Part shown: positions 1 through 11,007 of the stretch, one piece after another
Numbering within the stretch: position 1 is the stretch's first letter
How the letters are laid out: every line of letters begins with the position of its first letter
Notes under the pieces: generated by a model
What the model saw: the letters and a program-made list of their open reading frames with translations, nothing else
Database searches by the model: none
What the model was told of the DNA's origin: nothing
From: Seriola aureovittata
Taxonomy: Eukaryota > Chordata > Actinopteri > Carangiformes > Carangidae
Assembly: GCF_021018895.1 (NCBI RefSeq)
Contig: NC_079375.1
Coordinates: 17,605,992-17,669,991, forward strand
DNA length: 64,000 nucleotides
Direction of reading: 5' to 3'
Made by a program: the position numbers and the translations under genes

Positions 1-115
1 GAGAGAGAGAGAGAGGGAGCAAGACAAAGCAAGATAGAGGTTGAGAGAGAAAGTGAGGGCAAGAAAGACAAAAAGAAAGAAAAAGAGAGAGAAAGAGAGG
101 AGAGGTAACAGGAAG
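1..115. repeat. GA-rich low-complexity tract
   Basis: Purine-only or nearly purine-only sequence, mostly GAGA and GAAA, opening the window inside a ptprs intron. The ptprs transcript (minus strand) reads it as a CT-rich tract. No gene is seen. Confidence 0.9.
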
Positions 116-714
116 GGGGAGAATGAACTTCAGGGTTTTTACAGAAAATTACAAAGGGATATTTCAAGTTTAGTCCCAATTACTTTATGGTACTGATGAA
201 TCCAACAGAAAGACAAAAATCTTGTGTTGAGCTCAACCAATCAGAGTGAGCTGCCTACTCAAAATAATATAGTGACAAACTCTTGAGTACCATTTCAACC
301 AGGACATGACACCTATAATCAGTTTCTCTTTGTAAGAAAATGTTTTTCTCATCTAAGACAGAAAAATCTGACTTTGTGATTCAAGTTTCTGATTATAATT
401 GTATTTTTTGTTTTTCATATTTCCCCCCTCTAAGCAATGACTAAACCTTACCAGAAACTTGAGTAAGAAACTTTACTTCATTGAGATTTCTGTGCCTTGA
501 GGTGCTTCTGCAGTAGATTTTTTTTTTTTAGATCGTGTATATGCATCATGGGGGCGGATCAATAAGCCCAGACTGCTTTGTCTCCACGAGAAGAACAAGT
601 AACCTGGCGAGTTATATCCAATTTTGCATTTGTTGGAGCTTGATTGACTATATATTAGGGAGAGATGCATCGAGAGACTGAACTCATAGGTCACTTGCAT
701 GCCTGGGCGACTCA

Positions 715-900
715 AGAGGGATAAAATGGTGGAGAAAAACACAAAGAAGAGAACGAAGAACTGAGAGGGAGACAGAGAGAAGCAAGACAAGAGCCGAGAC
801 ACTGGAGAGACAGATAGAGGGATAGAGCAAGTGGTAAAGAAAGAAAGATAGAGACAGAGAGAAAGAGAGAGGCAGCTCTGCTTCTCTTCCAGACAATGAC
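715..900. repeat. GA-rich low-complexity tract
   Basis: About 185 bp dominated by GAGA, GACAGA and GAAA. It generates apparent Ser/Leu-rich open frames on the minus strand, which are rejected as genes. Confidence 0.8.
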
Positions 901-1079
901 AGGCAATGTAGCAAAGGACAGCCACATTGTACATCAAGATACTGTACAATACATAGGATTCATAACTGATACAGTGTGTAGTCAAATGAATTGGAAATGT
1001 GGACAGGAGTGGATCGAGGGTTCTAATAAGGTGTTGTGGCAATTACAGAGTGATCATTGGACACATTAAGTAAAGAACA

Positions 1080-1600
1080 CCAAGACAGCATGACAGAGGC
1101 AGAACGGGAAAGAACGAGTGCGAGCAAAAAGAGAGATATGTGAGGTAGTATGTGCATGTTTATAAGTTAATAAACTTATGTACATGTGTCTGTCGCTCCT
1201 ACACATCAGGGTGCAGACAGAATGCAGAAGAAGAAGAGAAAAAAGGGGCAGGGACAGGAGGGGAAAAGACAGGGAAGTGGAGATAAAGAGAGGATTAGAA
1301 GAGGGTTTTGGGGAAGAAGGGAAAAGGGGGAAGAAAAGAGGAGCGAGGAAGAAGAAAACACATGGATCTATTTAAAAACACGGCTATATACCAGAGTCAG
1401 GCCCATTCAGAGAAGAAAAAAAAAAAAAGAAAGAATAAAAGACTAGTAGCGATCGTATGTTGAAGGAACAGAGAAAAAGAGGATACCCCAGGGTCACAAC
1501 ACAGGAAACAGAAAGAGACAGAGAGAGTAACGGACAAACATCTCTGGATGACAGGAGAGAATGAAAGGGAAGGCAGACAGAAAGCAGAAACATTGTCTTA
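1080..1600. repeat. Purine-rich tract
   Basis: About 500 bp with strong A/G bias on the plus strand, including A-runs near 1417-1440. Overlapping Arg/Lys/Glu-rich frames at 1178-1446 follow from the composition only. Together with the blocks at 1-115 and 715-900 it makes a broken purine-rich region of about 1.6 kb. Confidence 0.75.
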
Positions 1601-2160
1601 AAACAAAACTAAACTCAACACTAGGAAGCTCATTCGTGTGAGATATAGCAAATGTACTGAAAATAGATTAAAATAAAAAGTTACTGTCAAACGCTACAGT
1701 AGCAAAAAAAAGAAAGTGCAAGGCTTATTTAGATGATTTGCAAATCCAGCAGTAATTCTAATAGAATATATAAAATAAAAAGCAAAATGAAATAAAATAA
1801 ATATTGATAGATTTGCTGCATAACCTCCAATCCTTAATGTGTAACATCATTACTTGGATTCTTCATGGGCCACATCCCCCTACTCAAAGAATCTAGAGAC
1901 AGTTGGATAGAAGTTAACATTTTTGCATGATTTCAACAAATTAAAAAAAAAAAAAAAAGTTGCCGTGACGTGACTATCATTTCATGAATAACAGATAAAG
2001 TGCGAAGCATTTGGAATACTTGTAGAAAAAAAAAAAAAGCCGGAAGATACCCAGAATTGGATACAGAAGTTGAAGACAAGAAAGAGACAAAGAGACAAAA
2101 ACAGGTAGATCTGTTAGAAACAGACATGATTATGCAGGCATCTCCTCATCTGAGCATGCT

Positions 2161-2208
2161 GGAGACAGACAGACCGACAGAGAGACAGACAGAGAGACAG
2201 ACAGACTG
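2161..2208. repeat. (GACA/GAGACA)n microsatellite
   Basis: Tandem GACA units with GAGA interruptions, directly visible. Intronic to ptprs. Confidence 0.85.
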
Positions 2209-2559
2209 CACCCATGACAGCTACATGCAGAAGACAGACACTGCAGGTGCAATGCAGCATGACAAAAGTAATCAGTTTAATTCAGTCAGTCATTAGTTAT
2301 TTTAGACCTATTAATACAACAAAACAAACTAGAAAAACACAGTTAATTAAGCGTATGGATTAGTTTGGTAATATGAGCAACAACAAGATGAAGGTGAAGC
2401 CTCAAGATGATGTTACGTGATCTGAAACATGAGAGATATGAGTTTTTCTAGAAAAAATATCAATCAGGACCAGAGACAAAGGACCGAAGAATCCACCATT
2501 GAGACATAGCTGAGGACTTTACAATAAAGTGAGCTCATAACAAGGGATAATCCTTCACA

Positions 2560-2900
2560 TGCTCACAGAGCCTCCAGCTTAAAGTTAATCGAGCCAGGCT
2601 GCATGATTCCCCTCCATTTTCTATACAGTTTGTGAGAGCCACGAGCTTCAATCTTTATTAGTGGAGCTATCATTAGTTCCCTCCTCTGCAGGGAGTCTGG
2701 AGGCTACAGACTGGGGAAACCTTGGCACAGCCATAAGGATTACCGCTGCATCTCAGCACAGCTGAATACCCGTTCAGACACGTCACTGAGCTGACATTTA
2801 GGCAGCACCATCCTGTCTGTCTCAAGGACACGGCTTTCATAAACCACTGTAATAAGAGGGAATCATTAATATCGTCTGGATATCTAAAAATATGAATGGA
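2560..2900. other. Balanced-composition intronic block, possible conserved non-coding element
   Basis: Non-repetitive sequence of balanced base composition, containing homeodomain-type TAAT and ATTA cores (around 2647-2675 and 2865) and CAGCTG-like E-box sequence. It stands out from the low-complexity flanks. No coding frame. Regulatory function is only a guess, since conservation cannot be judged from one genome. Confidence 0.25.
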
Positions 2901-3039
2901 TGTGATTAATTTAAGTGTCAGTCAAAAGGCGTATGTATGGGACTGTCTGGTGTAGATAGCAACAGCCTGGAGAAGTGACACAGCACAGGCTGTGTTACAG
3001 TAGAATTAGCATATAGCATACAGCATATACTTGCAAATA

Positions 3040-3117
3040 TACTAGTGTAGTGATTTGGCACTATACAAATAAAAATGAATTGAATTGAATTGAATTGAAT
3101 TGAATTGAATTGAATTG
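3040..3117 (+). repeat. Probable LINE 3' tail with (GAATT)n
   Basis: A run reading 'ggcactatacaaataaaa' leads into eight GAATT-type pentamers (about 3076-3117). This resembles the 3' ends of fish CR1/L2-type LINEs, which finish in short tandem repeats after an AATAAA-like motif. The family is recalled from general knowledge. No reverse-transcriptase frame lies upstream, so only a truncated 3' end remains. Confidence 0.5.
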
Positions 3118-3139
3118 TTAGTATGAATATTGGGAAAGT

Positions 3140-4023
3140 GCTGTGGTGGAAGAAGTATTATAGGCTACTTCAGCAAGAACATAAAGTAAATATTACCGCA
3201 TTACAAGCAGGGGTCCTGCACTGAATATCACTTAGGCCCTAAGTAAAAGTACTTATTAGCATACTAGCAAAAAATTGACTTAAAGTGAGACTAAACTTTA
3301 AGTGGCAGTAATGGAGTAATGCTAAATGGTAAAACATAGCGTAACATTAGCACAAGAAAAAACAGTCATAAAATTGTTGAACTAATTCGGTAATGTATGT
3401 TACATAGTAATATCTAGCTAAAGGGTGCTAACACTAGCTAACATTAGCTATATCGCTATAAGCTACTGGTCATACCAGAACAAGTCAGGCTGTAGTGTTG
3501 AAATCTCTGACAGTATTGAATTGAGTGAGGGTGAATTTTACTGCTTAATAATTAAAAAGGAAGGGTGTGCCATATTTTATATTGTATAGCTTTAAAGTAT
3601 CAAAAGCATTCAATGCAGAAAAAATGCCCCCTGTGAGTGTTATGTATTACTGCGTAATCATCCATGTTTATGTTATTTTATTTTTGCAATTGGTGATAAT
3701 TTTAAATATTTAATGTTTCAATATTTTGTAAACTGTTGTGCCTAATCTATAACAATGTGACATATTTTAGAACATCTTCCTGTACTTTTTATATAAAATC
3801 CTAATTTGTAAAGTAACTACTAACTACATCTGTCAGATAAATGTAATTGAGTCAAAGTATGACATTTCCCTCTGAATTTGCAGTTGAAGAAGTAGAAAAA
3901 GTATGAATTATATTGTATGTCATGTCCTGTATGAATTGTAAATACAGAAGTAAAATACAAGTAGGTCAAATTTGTACTTAAATACAGCACTTAAGTAAAT
4001 GTACGCCTACTACTTTACATTGC
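3140..4023. mobile_element. Degenerate non-autonomous element, copy A (GTGGTGGAA-type termini)
   Basis: The left end reads 'ctgtggtggaagaagta' and continues into AGTAAAAGTACTT-like sequence. The right end, read on the minus strand, has the matching style: an AAGTAGTAG-like start followed by TTAAGT-rich sequence and a GAGGGAAAT motif. This agrees with a very abundant percomorph repeat with inverted termini. Copies B (6899-8031) and C (about 62310-62470) share it. Superfamily is uncertain. No transposase frame is visible. Confidence 0.5.
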
Positions 4024-4777
4024 AGGTGATGTCATGGATTTCTTGCCATCTTGAGTTTTTGTCATGAATTTGGTCAAATAACTGATGCGTCTCCTACAAA
4101 CCTGCACAGCACGAATAACTTCAGAACAGAACAGCATGTACAAGCGTGACAGCGAGTGCAAGATTCCCACTCAATGCAACAAGTGCAGAATTGGAGCAGA
4201 TGTGATGACATGGGAGCTGGGACACAACGTTGCACATGATGATACAAAAGGAAGGAAAAAACAAAACAAAAGATAACAGTAGCAAGACATGACAAGACAG
4301 CAAGTTCAATAATATCATATTCCGAGCATATCAACAGGCGTGAACACACACTGTGCCATGCTCTTGTGTCAGTCCGTCAGTCAACAGACATGCAAGCGGT
4401 GCTCCTTTCTCTTTCTCTCTCACTCCTTCCATGCAAACATCGCCTCTTTTTAATCTTCCAATTCTTGGGTCTCCATGACAACAAGATCATTCCATGCAGA
4501 AAACATTGATCGGGGAGTGAAGGCAATACCAAGGGTTCTGCACACAAGGCCTCACAATGCAGTCAATGCACTCTGCTGCGTAGGCAGACCACTTCATCAT
4601 CGTAGCAGCTTTAGAGAAATCAACTCTCTCCATTTTGGAGACAAAACCATTTCACTTCAAGTCTACTCCGGTGTCCTTTAAAGGTTTTTTTTTTTTTCTT
4701 TTTTGTTTCTCTCTGTTTCAATAAGTGAAGCTTTCTGAAACAAAGGAGTAACAAAAGAAAAGAAAGAGCACACCAAC

Positions 4778-4789
4778 CTTCTCGAAGCT
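4778..4789 (-). CDS. ptprs: ptprs microexon meB (12 nt, Glu-Leu-Arg-Glu)
   Basis: On the minus strand a pyrimidine-rich stretch ending CATCCCTCAG is followed by AGCTTCGAGAAG and then GTTGGT. With the G left over from the preceding exon (ends at 5651, phase 1) this reads Glu-Leu-Arg-Glu and leaves one G, so the frame is kept. LAR-type phosphatases (PTPRS, PTPRD, PTPRF) are known to carry an alternatively spliced four-residue insert of this sequence (meB) between Ig2 and Ig3, where it tunes binding to synaptic partners. Position, phase, length and residues all fit. The donor GTTGGT is weak, as expected for a regulated microexon. A (CA)n tract of about 147 bp sits 114 bp upstream in the transcript sense. 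Confidence 0.8.
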
Positions 4790-4902
4790 CTGAGGGATGG
4801 AAGGGGGTTGATGCAGAACACAATGACGTGAGGGGGGAGAGAGAGAACGGGGAAACACAGAGAGAATAAAAACGGCCAGCGCAAAGCCACCCGCTCCACT
4901 GA

Positions 4903-4923
4903 AACACACACACACACGCACAT

Positions 4924-5020
<97 letters not shown>

Positions 5021-5049
5021 AACACACACACATACACACACACACACAC
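4903..5049. repeat. (CA)n microsatellite
   Basis: Long, slightly interrupted CA dinucleotide repeat. It encodes the spurious Cys/Val-repeat frames on the minus strand. In the ptprs pre-mRNA it is a (UG)n tract just upstream of the meB microexon. Confidence 0.98.
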
Positions 5050-5539
5050 TTTCCCGATATCCCACTTAACATAGAAACTAGAACTTGTGAATCTGAACAT
5101 TGGTCGTGGTCTTCCAGCAGTAAGCCAGTGACACGCCAGCACCCACAGTCCAGAGGCTCGAATCAGTTAAACAGGGATCATGTGGGTGCACAGATGCCAA
5201 TAATGCAAACATATTTAAGAATTAATTATATCCTGATTCTGAATTTAATTAATTTCATCCAAATCGTCAATCATATCTGTGCATCTTTTGTGCAACATTT
5301 TCCTCTTAATCTGCCTCTAATACAGAAACCATTTTAGTAGACAGATCAGTGATGTTTCCATGCAGTTAAACCAAGGTGTGTTCCCGAATTTATGTTCAGT
5401 TTGATTCAGCTGTGGGAGCTCACACCAAGGTTTAAGGTGGACTTGTTAAAGGTGGTTGTGAGAATACCAAACAACAGGGTCAACATATATTGTAGACAAT
5501 GGATGGGTTAGTAAAACTTGTTTAAGAGCACAGTAACAG

Positions 5540-5578
5540 AGAAGAAATAACTTCATTAATCCCAAGAGCACCTTAACA
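5540..5578 (-). repeat. Short LINE-like 3' tail
   Basis: The minus strand reads 'gtgctcttgggattaatgaag', resembling the terminal CTTGGGATTAATAAAG-type end of fish LINEs of the Rex/RTE kind. It is too short to classify. It lies about 70 bp into the intron after the second Ig2 exon. Confidence 0.35.
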
Positions 5579-5650
5579 GTAGTGATTTCTTGTGTGTTGT
5601 CTCTGTGCATGTGTGTCCATGTGCGCGTGTGTTCTGTGTGGACGTCCTAC

Positions 5651-5761
5651 CTCGCACATATAGGTTTGCGGGGGAGGAGTAGCGCACGCCTTGAGAATTG
5701 GTGGCCACGCACTCGTACTTCCCTTGGTCCGTTTCCTCGCTGTTCTCAATCTGTAACGCTC
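5651..5761 (-). CDS. ptprs: ptprs exon: second half of Ig domain 2
   Basis: A 111-nt exon bounded by a TTCTGCAG acceptor and a GTAGGA donor, phase 1 at both ends. It encodes 36 full codons from [18 protein letters not shown] to SSPANLYVR, plus split glycine and glutamate or valine codons. It contains the second Ig2 cysteine in YECVATN and the closing beta strands. The residues [15 protein letters not shown] and [11 protein letters not shown] fit vertebrate PTPRS better than PTPRD, which has SEESDQG and RYSAPA. In the receptor this lies in the extracellular ligand-binding head that engages glypican, NgR3, Slitrk and other synaptic partners. The upstream intron (5762-13206) is where the alternative meA insert resides in relatives. 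Confidence 0.95.
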
Positions 5762-6898
5762 CTGCAGAAGAAAACAGAAACACAGACAGATGTTCAGTTG
5801 AGTTTGTAGAAAATGTAGGAGCCTGCCTTTGCATCCTCTGCTTTTTATCCTGAGATATGTATTTGTTGGTATTTCTCTGTTACATTCTGACCCAGCGGTA
5901 TCCTCTCCTCTATTACTAAAACATCCAATAAAGTCAGCTTTGTTGTTATTTCTGTGAGGCAGCCTCTGAAAGTGCCACGCTTTCATATACCAGTAGTTGT
6001 ACTTTATAAGAGACACGTTTTCTCCCCTCCCCTCCCTCTACCTTCCTTCTCCTACAGAAATGGCAACACAGTCAAAACTCAGAGATTCCTTCCAAAAAGT
6101 TTGTAAGCCAAAAACAAGTCTTAAGATTACTTTTTATAAACTTAGATGACACTTTAGGGGCCTTTTGTTGTGTACCTCTTTACAAGCTAGTGATTCCTCT
6201 TCTGCAGCAGACTCACTGCTGCCATGAAGAAAGCCTGTTTCTATCTTGGCAGTTAACTGGCAGCAGCTACACAGCTCTACCCCACAGCAACGACCCGACG
6301 ATGCTCTTTAGCGCCTCAACTTGTTTCTTTTACTTCCTCAGTTTTTTATCTTCCTACCCTGATCTCACCGTGATAAACAGTGTCTCCCTAAACGTGCTAT
6401 AATTACACACGGCGCTCGTCAGGTATTCTTTTGTTTTTTTTGTTTCACAGGGTGCTATTCTTACTGCTTTTTTTTTTCTTTTCTTTTCTTTTTTTTTTTT
6501 TGCTAACAGCCTTTTGAATTACCAGCATAGGGGTTGTTTTTTTGCTCTTTCAGCCTGTTCTGTCACATTCATCTCTTCTGAAACTGACTTTGACATGGAG
6601 CCTGAGGAAGAAGCACAAAACCATGGATTACACTCTGCTGTACTGCACAGAGAGGAAAAAGACAAAACTCAAAACACACACAGGACAAACGTTTTGAGGA
6701 GGGGACACACACACACACACACGCACATACACGCGCACACACACACCTAGTTTAAGTCGTTATAAAGTACCATGTTTTGTAACATATGTTCTGTGAGACT
6801 GATAAGAGGCATCTGGCTTGTAAGCAATTCATGGAGATATGTAGTAAAACAGAAGATATACTATGCTCATAACTTACACCAATTCTTTCACATACACA

Positions 6899-8031
6899 CA
6901 GTGGTGGAAATGGTGTTCAGAATCTTTACACACGTAAAAGTAAAAATACTCGGTCACAAGTTAAAGTCCAGCATTCAAAACATATCAAAATATTTTTTAA
7001 ATGTACGTTACATAATTATGCAGAATGCTCCCTTTAAAGTTAAATTATTGTGCATATATTATATAACTGCATTATTATTAATGATGCATTAACATCCCAG
7101 CAGCATTTTAATGTTTTAGCTGGTTGATGTAGGTGCCAAATTTAAAGGGTAATTTTACCCAGAATAAACCAAAAACATTAATATTATCACATTATCACTG
7201 CTGTAAGCAACAGCAACAAAATTCTATTCATGTACCATTGGTTGCCAGTTTATTAGGTACACCCAGCTAAAACTAATGCACTCTAAAACAACAATCCTGT
7301 AATAAATCCCACCTTCATGAAGGTTATAATGTGCAGTTTTTGTTGAAACTGCTTAGAGGTGTTGATGTGGTCATTTTGGAGGATGTAGCTTGTGGTGGGG
7401 TTGAATTATATTTCGTTATTGTGTCTGGTGTTGCTATTATTTTGTCTACCATTTATATCAATAAGGGTAGGCTAAATGGCAAAAACACCACAAACTACTA
7501 TAATCTGAACATTTTGATGTTATGATTTATTGGAGGACTGCTATTCTAGACTATGTTAGTTTCAGCTCGGTGTGTGTGGTAGGACTGTGTATACTGTATT
7601 AAGGTGCCAGTAGAAATCTTAGGATCATTTATCCCTCAAAACGTCAACACGTGAAACTATAAAACTATCTGCAGAGGTAGAGGACAGCACGAGAAATAAG
7701 TGAGAAAATATGGTTGTTTGTTTTTGTAATTCAAGTGAAACACTGCTGGTCCATTAGTGAGCTTATTCTGAAGCATTTGCAAAAAGAAAAAAGCAAATAA
7801 TAAGACCCATATGAGCCCAAATTACTGTTTCCAATGAAACAGAAAAAATTATTATTAAAATTATTTCGAAGACCAAACATTCATATTGATTAATCAACAA
7901 AAGAATGCGGAGAAGAATCAAAAGTGAAAATAATCACAAGTTGCAGGCCCTCCACTCAAAGAAAGCAGACGTACCACAAAATTAAACCTAATACTGGAGT
8001 GAATGTACTCACAAATTACTTTCCACTACTG
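6899..8031. mobile_element. Degenerate non-autonomous element, copy B
   Basis: The left terminus CAGTGGTGGAA (6899-6909) and the right terminus read on the minus strand, CAGTAGTGGAA (8031-8021), match at 10 of 11 bases, giving a 1.13-kb unit with terminal inverted repeats. Sub-terminal GTAAAAGTAAAAATACT and GAATGTACTCAC sequences match the family of copy A. No transposase is visible. The interior is AT-rich and unassigned. Target-site duplications were not evident. Confidence 0.5.
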
Positions 8032-10567
8032 CAAACGCATACATATGTTGTCTTATCTTGATGGCGAAGAAAGCTTTTGTGTGTGAAAGCTTTAAAACAC
8101 GACCAGTTAAGCACTAAAAGACTCCACAGGGACAGGCAGTTTGTGTGTGTGTGATTCTCCAAATTCTACAATATGTGATCAGTAAATGCAGAAGTTTAAA
8201 CACCGTGTTCTTGGAGACTCAGAGGAGTGAAAGTTTGACTTGTTACAGCGAGCTGGGGCGCAGTATGTGTTTTGTGTTTTTGAGTGTGTTTAGTGAGCTG
8301 AGGAGGCCCAGCAAGCTGAAGCTGTCATCCATTTGCTTCTGTCTTCTGCAGTTACGTGAAAGGAAAACAGCTCGTGCCCTCCTCTGTCTCTCTATTTTTC
8401 CATCTCTCATTTCCCCGCAGTACAGGGCAGAGTTGGGAGATAAACAGGAATAAATTATCTTCTCTACAAGCCGAGCCTCTCCTTCAGAAGGAGGTGGAGG
8501 CAGAAGGAGAAGTGGGAGAAAGACGGAGCTGAGGAGAGATGGAGCTGGACAGGTGGAGCTCTGCAAACAAGAACTCATCTGACAGCTGGAAGCAGCTCAT
8601 ATGGCTAACCATCAGCACAAATCTGAAGTCGGCAATTGAAATCTTCTCTTATGCAAAACATGGCGTTACCATATATGGAAAAAGACAGGTGTTCTGTATA
8701 TAGGCACATAAAAAGGTCAGGACACACATCCATAAAAGCGCAAGGTAGACATATAATTGGCAATGAGCAAACATGATGAAAGTCAATGTGGAAAAGCAGG
8801 ACAAACAGCAGTAAGGAGGGAAAGTGAAAGATAACAGAGAAGAAGGGGGAGAAGCAGAGCAGTTTGTTAGTGAGTCTGGAGGCTGCTGACAGCCCCAGAA
8901 TGAGATGTGACTTCAGTAAATTGAACCACTGTGAAATCGCGGACGGTGTATTGTGTCTGCTGGACTGAGACTCAGCCGATCAGATGACAACAGATACCGC
9001 TAACCCGATAGCTGGGCCAGAACTTCTAGGTCAAACAGATCACCTGGACTCCAGTCTCCCACGAGGTGAGACATTAACTTGTAACACTACCAACAATCGA
9101 GACAAATGGTCTCTATTTTCATCACAGCACATTAACGTCACCGAGTTAAAATTAGACTTTAGGGATCAAATAAAGTCTAAGTATGAAGCGGCTTCATTTT
9201 CACCATGGTTATAAGTGGAACATTTATTTCTACATGTTCCTAAAATGTGGAGTCAAAAATATTAAAGGCATGATGAGACAAGATTTTTTAAGCAAGTTAG
9301 ATCATGATTATAAAGTGTGAATCTATTATTCACTCGTCCGAAAATTAATTATCATTTAAGTCTTTTTTAAAAAAAACTAAAAAGCCTTTCACTAAAAACT
9401 AATCATTTGTTTTTTGGTCCGGCGTGTTCTTATTTCCCCCAAATTTCACTGAATTCTGTTTTTGGCATATCCTGCTGTTTAACAGACAAACAAACAATCA
9501 ATGATGCCCAAGCTACACTGAGTTATTCCTGATGAGAGCCTTGAATAAAAAAAAACACAGTCAGAACTAATTTTCGAGAGATGCCTGTGAAGTGTAAATT
9601 TTGACAGAAATCTTCTGTATTTGTGCAGTTAGTCGAAATATCGCCCGTGTCTTTACAGCTGATTTAAAGAAACTAAACCATGTCTTTATCTTTTGATCAT
9701 TACCCTGTTTTGCTTTAGATACAAGTGACCTAATCTGTGGGCATTACCATAACTACAACCTTTGATCACATCACTGTTCTTTGCCAAGACAGGTCCATCC
9801 ATTACTCAGTAGTCCACCTCCGGGGTCCATATTGCATGCCATCTGTTAGAGAGTAGGTCTACGGAGGCTGTTAAGTGCTTAGGTAAACTCTCCAGATCTC
9901 AGTCCCAAATGTCAGAGATAGACGGATAGCTTGTCATAGTTCTCCTCACGCACATATAAACTAGTGCAGCAGATGGCATGGAAAAATAGATGGATGCCTT
10001 GGTGGAGGTACGAGGATGTCAGGAAAAGTTCAACTTTATACTGCACCATATGTTTCTACCCTCAGGAAACCGATGGCGTGTGTGTGCAGGTTTTATGTAG
10101 GTGTATACACATGGAGTTCACGACTGTTGATGCCTAGTTACCTGCAGTGGGAAGACACTACAGATGATGGATACTTATGGGCTATGAAGTGGCTAAGAGT
10201 CATCTTTCGTGGGATCTGAGCGTAGTCTTTCTCAATATCATTTTTCATTCTGACCCACATGGGCCATAAAAAATATTTCCAAGACCCAACACAGAAAGAA
10301 AAGAAGAGACAGAGAGAAAACAGTGGTTGTGGCCCACTGGCTGCGGGCCAATGAGAGCTGGAAGACGTCCACTAAATCAGAGGCACTGCTTGGAAGGTGC
10401 CCCCATTAAAGAGATCTTAAAGGAGTGTTTCATCCATAACACATCTCGGCGCTATTTTGTGCCCAGCTCACTTGTAATTGATTTCCTCCAAGTCATTTCA
10501 CTGCAGTGTTTGGTTCATTATAGTGTGCATTTTGTTGTTCAGCTTTGTGATGCTTTTTGTGATTCAA

Positions 10568-10600
10568 AATCCTATTAATCCCTGCAGGGAATCTCACTGA
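10568..10600 (-). repeat. LINE-like 3' tail fragment
   Basis: The minus strand reads 'tccctgcagggattaatagg', similar to the CAGGGATTAATAAAG-type ends of Rex-like LINEs in fish. Fragmentary. Confidence 0.3.
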
Positions 10601-10843
10601 GAACATTTGTCTTGCTGCTGTTTCATTGATGTGATATGTGGACAAACATACTGTACTGGTGAATCAGTGTCATGTGTGTGTGTGTGTGTGTGTGTGTGAG
10701 ACACCCTACAGAGCAGACCTAGAAAAACCTATTTTGGGGCTACAAAAATAAGTTTTCGCTTTGCTGTATATCACTGAAATTCAAGTTTGTACATGTATAG
10801 AAACTATTTGTATTTAGTTTAAAAGAGAGACGTGGTTTGGTAA

Positions 10844-11007
10844 CTCTGATTGGACAATGGCAATCCAATCACAAAACAGAGTCCAGTCATAGGACACATG
10901 GTTCTGTTGCCTTCATCCCGGCTGCAGGTCCTGAAAGGCGTAGTAGTTTGGTTGGACTCTGATTGGACCGTCATTGTCCAATCAGATTCAGGTGTAAAAA
11001 CAGAGTC
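10844..11007. promoter_or_regulatory. Duplicated palindromic CCAAT-box cassette
   Basis: Two similar cassettes lie about 110 bp apart. The first has TGATTGGA (10847-10854) facing TCCAATCA (10864-10871). The second has TCTGATTGGAC (10958-10968) facing a perfect inverted copy, GTCCAATCAGA (10976-10986), with a 7-nt spacer. Each pair is followed by AAAACAGAGTC. CCAAT/ATTGG is the core bound by NF-Y, so four sites are present. Whether this is an intronic promoter or enhancer, or a remnant of a repeat, cannot be told. Confidence 0.4.

Larger units (their letters stand above)
116..4777 (-). other. ptprs: ptprs intron downstream of microexon meB (partial)
   Basis: Intronic sequence between the ELRE microexon and the next exon, expected to be Ig3, which lies outside the window. 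I looked for Ig3-like sequence on the minus strand and saw none, so this intron exceeds 4.7 kb. It holds purine-rich blocks, a GACA microsatellite, a LINE-like tail and one fish repeat, listed separately. The remainder looks unique or unassigned. Open frames here come from low-complexity Ser/Leu or Arg/Glu-rich runs and are not genes. Confidence 0.75.

Noticed and set aside
473..1042. 189-codon minus-strand frame rich in Ser and Leu
   Set aside because: Produced by the GA-rich tract, with no domain or splice context.
4620..5142. Three overlapping minus-strand frames of 115-154 codons
   Set aside because: They are mostly Cys-Val repeats encoded by the (CA)n microsatellite. Only the 12-nt meB microexon inside them is considered real.
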